Assembly: GCF_030272615.1 (NCBI RefSeq)
Contig: NC_081410.1
Location: 123,373,640 to 123,437,639, forward strand
Source of the DNA: Cryptomeria japonica
Taxonomy: Eukaryota > Streptophyta > Pinopsida > Cupressales > Cupressaceae
DNA: 64,000 nucleotides
Reading direction: 5' to 3'
How positions within the stretch are numbered: position 1 is the stretch's first letter; each line of letters opens with the position of its first letter. Shown in pieces: positions 57,213-64,000 of this stretch. The translations under genes were made by a program, and so were the position numbers. The notes below the pieces were generated by a model, which worked only from the letters and a program-made list of their open reading frames with translations, had not been told where the DNA came from and did no database searches.

Positions 57213-57733
57213 GTTACAATTACAATAAATATGGTCACACATCTAATCAATGTAGGACAAAGTCTACCAGCAATTATAAGAAGGCAAAATACAAAGGGTT
57301 CTGTAAAAACTGCAATAGATATGGACATAGTATCGAGAAGTGTTGGTATAATCAAAAGAACTATATGTGGTATGCACACCGAGCAAATACTAGAGGTTAC
57401 TGAACTCACACAGATCCTTACCGACAATATGTTGTAGTACCATGGGATTACAATACAAGGATATGGTGTGAATGTTGTGGAAGATATGGACACATAAGTG
57501 CCAACTGCTTTATAAGGTTTGGAATGAACAACCGAAGATCATGGAGAAATCCTGGTATGGCATGTTTTCATTGTCACAAAGTGGGACACTTAGCTGGAGA
57601 TTGCAAAGATCAACCTAGAAAAGACACTGAAGAAATAAAAGGAAAATTACAGATGATTTGGAAAAAGAAGGAAATTGTGTCAAATGAAGAAAGCACCTTA
57701 CCTACCGAGTTAGGTGCACCTATTCCAAATTAA
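57213..57733 (+). pseudogene. F2 gene 1, second part: zinc-knuckle array
   Basis: This continues the frame of 43617-44453. The knuckle cut by E reads CYNYNKYGHTSNQC (second Cys changed to Tyr). CKNCNRYGHSIEKC, CECCGRYGHISANC and CFHCHKVGHLAGDC follow, then a Lys/Glu-rich tail ending ELGAPIPN and TAA. A TGA at 57401-57403, after ANTRGY, breaks the frame where F1 reads on (TGSYRTH). With the first part this makes five CCHC units, far more than the one or two usual in Gag. Confidence 0.85.
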
Positions 57734-58287
57734 TCGGTAAAGGTATGAAGGGACTGCATTCTCTCAAGGTTAAATATTAACAATTCCTACTTTATTATGT
57801 ACTTAATTCAAAATCTGCATAGTTAAGATGTAGTAGCAAGTTTGAAATTCTATCAAAGTCTTTTGGAGCACTATACAGGAAACCTGTCAAGTCGGTGAAT
57901 ACAGGAAGCCTATCAAGTCAGTAAATGAAGGAAGTTTGGTTACTCGGTTAAAGCACAAAAGAAAGGAAAGAAAGTTTAGTGGAACTGAGTGCATTTAATG
58001 CTTTTGACCTAACCTGCACGAAGCTCAATAAGGTATATTGTGTACTTAAAGCATTTACGTGATCATTTTTCACTCACCAAGTTTTCAAGAGAGCAGAGAA
58101 AGTGATTCAAAGGTGATAAAACCTCCTACAAAGCAAAATTCAAGGTATTTACATCAATCTCAGTGCATTGTTAAGCTGGTTTACTGATCTTATCAAGTTG
58201 TCATTATCTGCTAAGTGTGAAGCGTCTACCATTTGAAAATCTTCAAACCCTAAGGATATTTTGTTAGTTTTTATCTAAAATCTACAA
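57734..58287 (+). other. Spacer between F2 genes 1 and 2
   Basis: About 550 bp without a supported reading frame, conserved in F1 (29971-30522). Possible start signals for gene 2 include aaggtatattgtgtac near 58030. It could hold an internal promoter or splice site; neither is shown. Confidence 0.5.
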
Positions 58288-61200
58288 ATGGCACCTAAGA
58301 TCCAAGATCCCATTGTTGTTGACAACATCGAAAAAGCTCGAACTAAAATACTCTTTAACTCTCAAAATTGCATCTGAATCGGATGACAAAACTGCATTTT
58401 CACTCATCACATATAGAGTTTTAGTAGTTGAGGATGTGAGATTCTTCACCAAATGTTGTGTTGAAGAACTCGGTCACATTGAAATCAAGGATACCTATGA
58501 TGAATTGTGCACCGATGGTAAAATGGATAGCAAGTATGAGCACATTAAGATCAAGAGATTAACTAAAGCCCTAACCTATCCCTGTGTGTTCAAACCTCAG
58601 TGGGTCAAGTTTGTTCTGAGTAAAGTTCATGATGATTTCATGTGGTTAGAAGAGCAACCATTTAATATTACCAAGGAAATCATTCATCTGATCACCGGTT
58701 ACCCTATTTATGATCATGCCCGAGCTCAGAAGATGATATCACAGAAATAATTGATCAGTTTTATCGAAGTAGAGTCAGATTGCAAAGGACTGAAATTGAA
58801 CAATGTCACTGATGCAGAACTAAAGTTTGCCATTAGAGTAATTGGTTACTGTTTCTTCCAATCAGCAAGGGAAAACAGTGTACCCTGTGCAATAGTAGAC
58901 TTAGCATACAAAATTGTGAAAAAGGGAATGAAAATTGATCTATGTGAGGTGTTGCTGAAAAACCTGTTTGAGAATCTAAACACCATCAGGAAGCCGAAGA
59001 AGAACAACTCGGCTAATACACTAAAGTTTGGATCACTACTTGTATGCATGTTTTTCTATTTTAAAAAATTCTTTCCATCAGTTGGTAAAGTTGTTTGGGA
59101 GCTACACTGACCAATCACCCATCAGATCAATGACTTCATCAAGAAGCTAGGTGATAATTTTAATGATATTATGGATGATTACTTTAGTATGTTTCAGGAA
59201 AAAATGCATAATAGATACCGGATTCCACCCAAGCTAGTGGAGAAACACAAAGATGACATATGTTTTGAAGTAGATATTGATTACTGTTATATAAATGCTG
59301 TGGAACCAAGAACTCAATCTTTGCCACCTATGGGTTATGAGATTGATTTCGACATCACACAATAGAAAATAGATGCATTTCTTACACTACTAAGGCATGC
59401 TACCGAGCTGAGGTATGGAACCTATGAAGAAGTGAAAGAAAAAGTAAAAATGAGCATTGTAGTACCCAAAGCTACAAGAAAGGCAACAAAGATGATAAAG
59501 GCATTATTGGAGAAATTCAGAGAAGATTCTTCCTCCACACCTATGAAAGGCACTATAGCCATTACCGAAGAGGAATTTGAAGCCCAAGAGGCAGCTATAA
59601 CACTGAGCACTGAATTGCCTAAGGGAAAATTGTTGAAAAGAAAGAAACAAGACACATCAAAGGCCTCACCGACTCCTCCTGCTAAGCGACCTAATACAAG
59701 AGCATCTATAGCTTCACCAAGTAAGAAAAAAAAGAGTGTTGCTGCTCTTAAGGTAACAAAAACTTACAAGAAATCTACTCGGAGACTCATTTTGGCAAAA
59801 GAGTCTACTGACACCGAATCTGAGGATGTAAGCAAATTTCAGATTGTCAAGAGCAAGAAGGTAAATGTACATAGTGTTGAAAATTTTTGTGCTAATTTGA
59901 AGGAATATGGTGGATTTGGATCCTTTAGATATGTTAAGTATGAAACCAGAAATGATGATGAAAAGAGACAAATTGAAGAAGCTTTCGTCTGCACACTTCT
60001 AAAATTCTGATTGGTCCCATTAGAAGTCTCTAATTCTCTTCCAAAAGAATTATATGCACATATTGATAATAGATGACAATATGCCCTGGACTCAGAGAAA
60101 TAGATCAGAGAAACAAGTTTGGTACATCTCTTTCCTGACATGTCGATAGTTGAAATAAAAGAACATATAACAACCTACCACACAAAGTTCCTCATCAAAC
60201 AAAAAGCCTTGAAACTGATGAATGGCCTGTATATTGAAGTGGAAAATGAGACAAAAGAAAATTGGCAGGAAATCTTTAGAATCAAGGATGCCAGTGAGCA
60301 AGATGAAGTTGAAATAGTTGATGTCACCGAGCAAGATCCTGATGTCACCAAGCAAGACCCTACAGACACCATTCAAATAGATGAAGATATCATGGATACA
60401 GAGGCACTGGAATAGGAAATGATAGAAGGCAATGCATATGCAAAACTTGTATCCAGTGAATCAGTTTTGGAACAAGTTTAGCTTTATCCATCGGTCAATC
60501 AACCTATCTCAACAAAGGCCCCTCAAGATACTAAACAAGGTGCAGAGGTTCACAAGTCTATAGAAGGAGAAGCTACTCCTCAGACCACCGGGGAATAGAC
60601 TTCTCAGGATCCTTCTAGCACTGCAAATGTTGCAATTGAGACACCAAGTACCGAAACACCAAAGGACACTACAGAGGCTAAAGAAACTGACCAAAGTGTT
60701 GCCTCTACCGAGCAACCTACCAAGGGTCATCAAGCCTCACAAGCCATTGTATTGGTTCAACCAGTCAAATCTAAAGAAAAGAAGATGAAAAAGCATAGCT
60801 TCAAAGTAGATTTGTCAAAACCAATAGTGTTGCCCAATGTTGACATATCAAAATTAAAAGGGCAAGCACTCATTGAATTCAGTGAACTATGCAAAGCAAA
60901 GGCCGAACAAGAAAAACAAATGGCCATACAAAAGAAAAATAAAGTACTTCAGAAGGTAAAGACACTATTGTCAGATATGCTACCTGAAGCTACAGTGTCA
61001 ACCGATGCAGCCATCTATATTCAACTGGATGAACTTCTCAATCAGATAGAGACATCTAGAGTAGATGCATCTAAATATATGAGCAAGCTAAAAGACAAGG
61101 AGCTCACTGCAAAAATGATAGAAGAGGTACAGAAAGCTATAGCTCTTGGCAAAGTTAAACTTGTCAAATTTATTGCTGAGTTGTCCCCTCAACTCAAGAA

Positions 61201-61660
61201 CATTCTTTATTTATTTCAGAAACTCTGTACATTTTCTTTATTCATTAAAGACATCAAAAATAAAACTGAAGCAATTGAGAAAGAGATCACCGATCTCTCA
61301 AATAAGTTGACCCCAGAGCCCAATTCAGTTCAGAATTTCTATACAAAGTTACTACAGCTCATGGCTCAACAATTGGACCTAAGAAATGAAGAACATAAGA
61401 TCAGGATGGACATAATGACACTTCAGACATTATTCCTTCCTCATCTTTCATCCTATCAAGAACAGATTAACCGAGCCACTAACCTATCTACTACACAAGA
61501 GGGAAGCACATTAGATGGCTTAATTTCTTTATTGGTTAATATTCAAGCACATAATTCTTTAATGGACAGTGTAAAGGATGCCCTCTCTGTCACTCTCACC
61601 GAAGCACGGACAAAGTACAAATCCATTTTTGACCAGTTCTCACCACCGAATGGTAACTAA
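58288..61660 (+). pseudogene. F2 gene 2, unknown protein of about 1,120 codons
   Basis: Counterpart of 29970-26599. It starts MAPKIQDPIVV at 58288. A frameshift near 58333 leads into the main frame, which then stays constant from 58313 to 61660. Stops shared with F1 follow ITQ, LLKF, DSEK and EALE. F2-only stops include those after ISQK (58748), WELH (59108), one in the NR-stop-QYAL region, and two between 60470 and 60600. Well-kept blocks are DVRFFTKC, KDTYDELCTDGKMDSKYEH, ITKEIIHLITGYPIYDHARA and KDKELTAKMIEEVQKAIALG. The domain plan is as in F1: N-terminal globular part, basic Ser/Lys-rich middle, acidic stretch, helical C-terminus. Function unknown. Confidence 0.8.
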
Positions 61661-62018
61661 ATTTTGATGTTTGTCAAAAAGCAAGAGTGATATAGTATTC
61701 AAAGCATCAAAGTATAGTACAAAAGGAGTGTAGTATATAGGGGGATTATACCGAGTAGAGTGAGTAGAGTATCCAAGATTAGAGTATACTGAGAAATGAA
61801 TAGAATAGTAAGCAAAGAACAAGAGTAGCACACAGAACATTGATCACCAAGCATGCAAAATCAGATTTTTGTATAGTATATTGATAATGGGAGTATATCT
61901 GGTTATACTATTTCATTGACAAATATATATATTGTCAGTTTAGTCAAATTTTGCAAGTATATAGATTTTTGAGTTATAACTTTGAAAGTAGTTTTTGTCA
62001 AACATCTCAACTAATGTC

Positions 62019-62030
62019 AAAAGGAGAGAT
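62019..62030 (+). other. Polypurine tract of F2
   Basis: AAAAGGAGAGAT directly before the 3' LTR. F1 has AAAAGGGGAGAT. 61661-62018 is conserved AT-rich 3' non-coding sequence. Confidence 0.87.
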
Positions 62031-63206
62031 TGTTACTACTTACTAAGGTTTCCATTAGTCTTATGTTCAAAGTTATTCTATATACTCTAGTCGGTTACCT
62101 CTACCAAAATATTCAGTCGGTATGCACAGTCCAGTCAGTTATAGAAGAAAGTAGTCACAGAGCCCAGTATGCACCAAGCTGTCTACCGAGTATCATTCCA
62201 TATTTACCGAGCAGCAAAGATGACACACCGAGTAAAACGTGTTACCAGATTCATTGAACCTGGACATACATATGGAAATGTGTTACAAGATCGAGGAACA
62301 TAGAACCGTTATCACATTGGAAATTGCACTTAAAGATTGTGTATGGTTTCGAGGTCATCTAACCAATGAAATATTTTGCATGGTTATTCATTCGATAAAA
62401 CATGTTTGTAAGATCGAAGCAATAGATGGATCACCGACATAAGAGATCTATTTATACAACATGGATTGAGATCAGAAAGACACATGTAGTATGATAGAAA
62501 GAAAGATATAGAAATATATGAAGCAAGACATGTGAAAGCACTAAGTGTTATGACTGTTACAGAGACACAGAGGTCACTGAGAAGGTTTTCAAAGAATAGT
62601 CAAAGAACAGAGTAAACAGAATGGTTTACCGAGTTACTATATGGGTTACTGAGGTACGCTATAAGCAAGGTAATCTTATTTGAGCACATAGAATCTGCTA
62701 TAACATTTCAGATGTAAAGTTGCAGATATTTGTAGTGATTTTATTGTAATATTTTGAAACTGTAAGAGAAACCTTTAACAGGGTAAAAGACTCTAACTAA
62801 GTCTATAAATTGTAAAGCCTCTAACCAGGTGTAGCTTTTAGATTAAGTGTTGTTAAATCTTTTAGCAAGGTAGATCTAACAGATCTTGATACTCCTAACA
62901 AAGTAAGCTATCAGAAATAGCTAAACATGTAGCTCTAACTGAGCACCCTTTATTATTGCAGTAGTGAAGTTGTGGGTGCCATCCCCACCGCAATTTTTCT
63001 CTCTAACCAAGAGTTTCTGCGTAACCAAAATATAAGTGTTATGGAGTGAATCATGTATGATTGTTATTTATTTGGTTTAGCATTATATTATGTTACTACA
63101 CTATTCAATTTATGCTTAACAGTAAAGTTATTGTTGAAGAAAATTTTTGAAGTACTGATTCACCCCTTCCCTCTCAATACATTAGCTTTCCATATTGGGC
63201 CTAACA
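62031..63206 (+). repeat. 3' LTR of F2, 1176 bp
   Basis: Starts TGTTACTACTTACTAAGG and ends GGGCCTAACA, followed by CTAGG. It is homologous to 42364-43554; the main length difference is a short deletion near 62232. Confidence 0.93.
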
Positions 63207-63730
63207 CTAGGACCCACGACAACTGACAATCGATATCATCGTCCATTGGATGAGCACAGATCAACTACTTAGGGTGGATTTTGGCTCAAATGTGGGAAGT
63301 AAACACATTTGTGAGAACTTCACCCCGAATTGAATGTTTTACATTTAATTAACTATAATTAAGTCTATAAAGGTCTATTTCAGGTGGAAGTTGAAAAGGA
63401 TTAAAAAGACTTCAAAAATAGTCCAGAAAAGTGACTTGAGTCTGGTGACGTGTCCGAAAAATGGCAAAAGTCATGGGACCGATGACAACTAATAATAGAT
63501 ACTATCATCTGTTGGATGAGTACAGATCAATGACTTAGGGTTGATTTCGGCCTGAATGTGGGAAGTAAACACATTTTTGAGAACTTGACCCAGAATTGAA
63601 CGTTTTACATTTAATTATCTATAATTAAGCTTTATTGCGGGTGAAAGTTGAAAAGGATTAAAAAGACTTCAAAAATAGTCTGGAAAAGTAACTCGTCACT
63701 TGAGTCTGGTGACATGTCCACTATCCTCAT
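63207..63730 (+). repeat. Tandem units right of F2
   Basis: Two units with a period of about 266 bp (ttggatgag words at 63246 and 63512; gaaaaggattaaaaagacttc words in each). They are related to 42079-42363 across the F2 insertion. No coding potential. Confidence 0.8.
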
Positions 63731-64000
63731 AATTTAGACTGAAGAAATGAATGTTTTGTCCTTTAGCGGTGAATAGATATTAATAATAATTTATAAAATT
63801 ACAACAAGATTCTATAAATTTTGTCCTTTAGGTATTACTTTTGTACTTTTCAACGTTTTCAAAATAAGTGACTCATATATTATAATCATATTTCATTTCA
63901 TGGAAAAACTAGTAAATCAAGGAAGATTAAAAAATGACTACTAGATTGAGGAATGCAAGTTGCAACAGAGTCTGTCTACGCCAATCTAGTGAAATAGAAA
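63731..64000 (+). other. Window end, AT-rich, no gene seen
   Basis: AT-rich DNA after the last tandem unit. Nothing recognisable. Confidence 0.5.

Larger units (their letters stand above)
42364..63206 (+). mobile_element. Element F2: non-autonomous LTR retrotransposon, split by element E
   Basis: 5' LTR 42364-43554, PBS 43557-43568, gene 1 43617-44453 continued at 57213-57733, gene 2 58288-61660, PPT 62019-62030 and 3' LTR 62031-63206. Without E and one copy of its target duplication it is about 8.1 kb, close to F1 (8.0 kb). The flanks are CCAGG (42359-42363) and CTAGG (63207-63211), a 5-bp TSD with one difference. There is no pol. Gene content and order equal those of F1, about 85-90% identical in protein by eye. 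Confidence 0.92.

Noticed and set aside
58288..61660. Stop-codon readthrough in F gene 2 as an established mechanism
   Set aside because: The bases after the shared stops do not form the known leaky CARYYA context, so inheritance from a defective source copy is the simpler reading.

Overview
This window is plant nuclear DNA made almost entirely of nested LTR retrotransposons and their remains. It is AT-rich and has no intact cellular gene that I can support. The plant assignment rests on Ty1/copia and Ty3/gypsy elements with initiator-Met and other tRNA primer sites, a Tat-type gypsy element with two RNase H domains, an antisense plant mobile domain (PMD) gene, fragments of a plant DRM-type cytosine methyltransferase, and a PPR-like scrap. 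Nesting of this density suggests a large genome. A conifer or other gymnosperm is plausible, but the sequence does not prove it.

Layout. 1-2020 and 10816-11064: a decayed Tat-like element (A), carrying a small solo LTR (1516-1965) and split by element B (2021-10815, minus; TSD GAGTC), a non-autonomous Tat relative that keeps gag-protease but has no pol. 11065-12427: unassigned DNA with a PPR-like fragment. 12428-20037: a complete but decayed Ty1/copia element (C, minus; TSD CATCT). 20038-24029: old AT-rich intergenic DNA. 24030-34495: a head-to-head inverted repeat (arms about 1.2 kb) of a DRM methyltransferase fragment; its left arm is interrupted by element F1 (25072-33066, minus; TSD GGAAC). 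34496-42363: old DNA with a truncated copia-type LTR, two decayed reading frames of unknown origin and a Tat-family solo LTR (38535-40191; TSD GTGTG). 42364-63206: a second F element (F2, plus; TSD CCAGG/CTAGG) carrying a whole Tat element E (44454-57212, plus; TSD GTTAC) inside its first gene. F2 itself sits in a short tandem-repeat array (42079-42363 and 63207-63730).

How the parts relate. E has gag-protease, reverse transcriptase, two RNase H domains, integrase, and on the opposite strand a spliced PMD-type gene. B shares its LTR, PBS, PPT, 3' non-coding end and gag-protease with E, so it probably depends on an E-like relative. The F family has no protease, reverse transcriptase or integrase. 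It encodes a coiled-coil protein with about five CCHC zinc knuckles and a second reading frame of about 1,100 codons that I do not recognise. Its LTRs, PBS and PPT resemble those of copia element C, so a C-like element is the likely helper. The strongest candidates for undescribed biology are the F family and the DRM inverted repeat, which before F1 inserted could have produced a hairpin RNA against a methyltransferase of the RNA-directed DNA methylation pathway.
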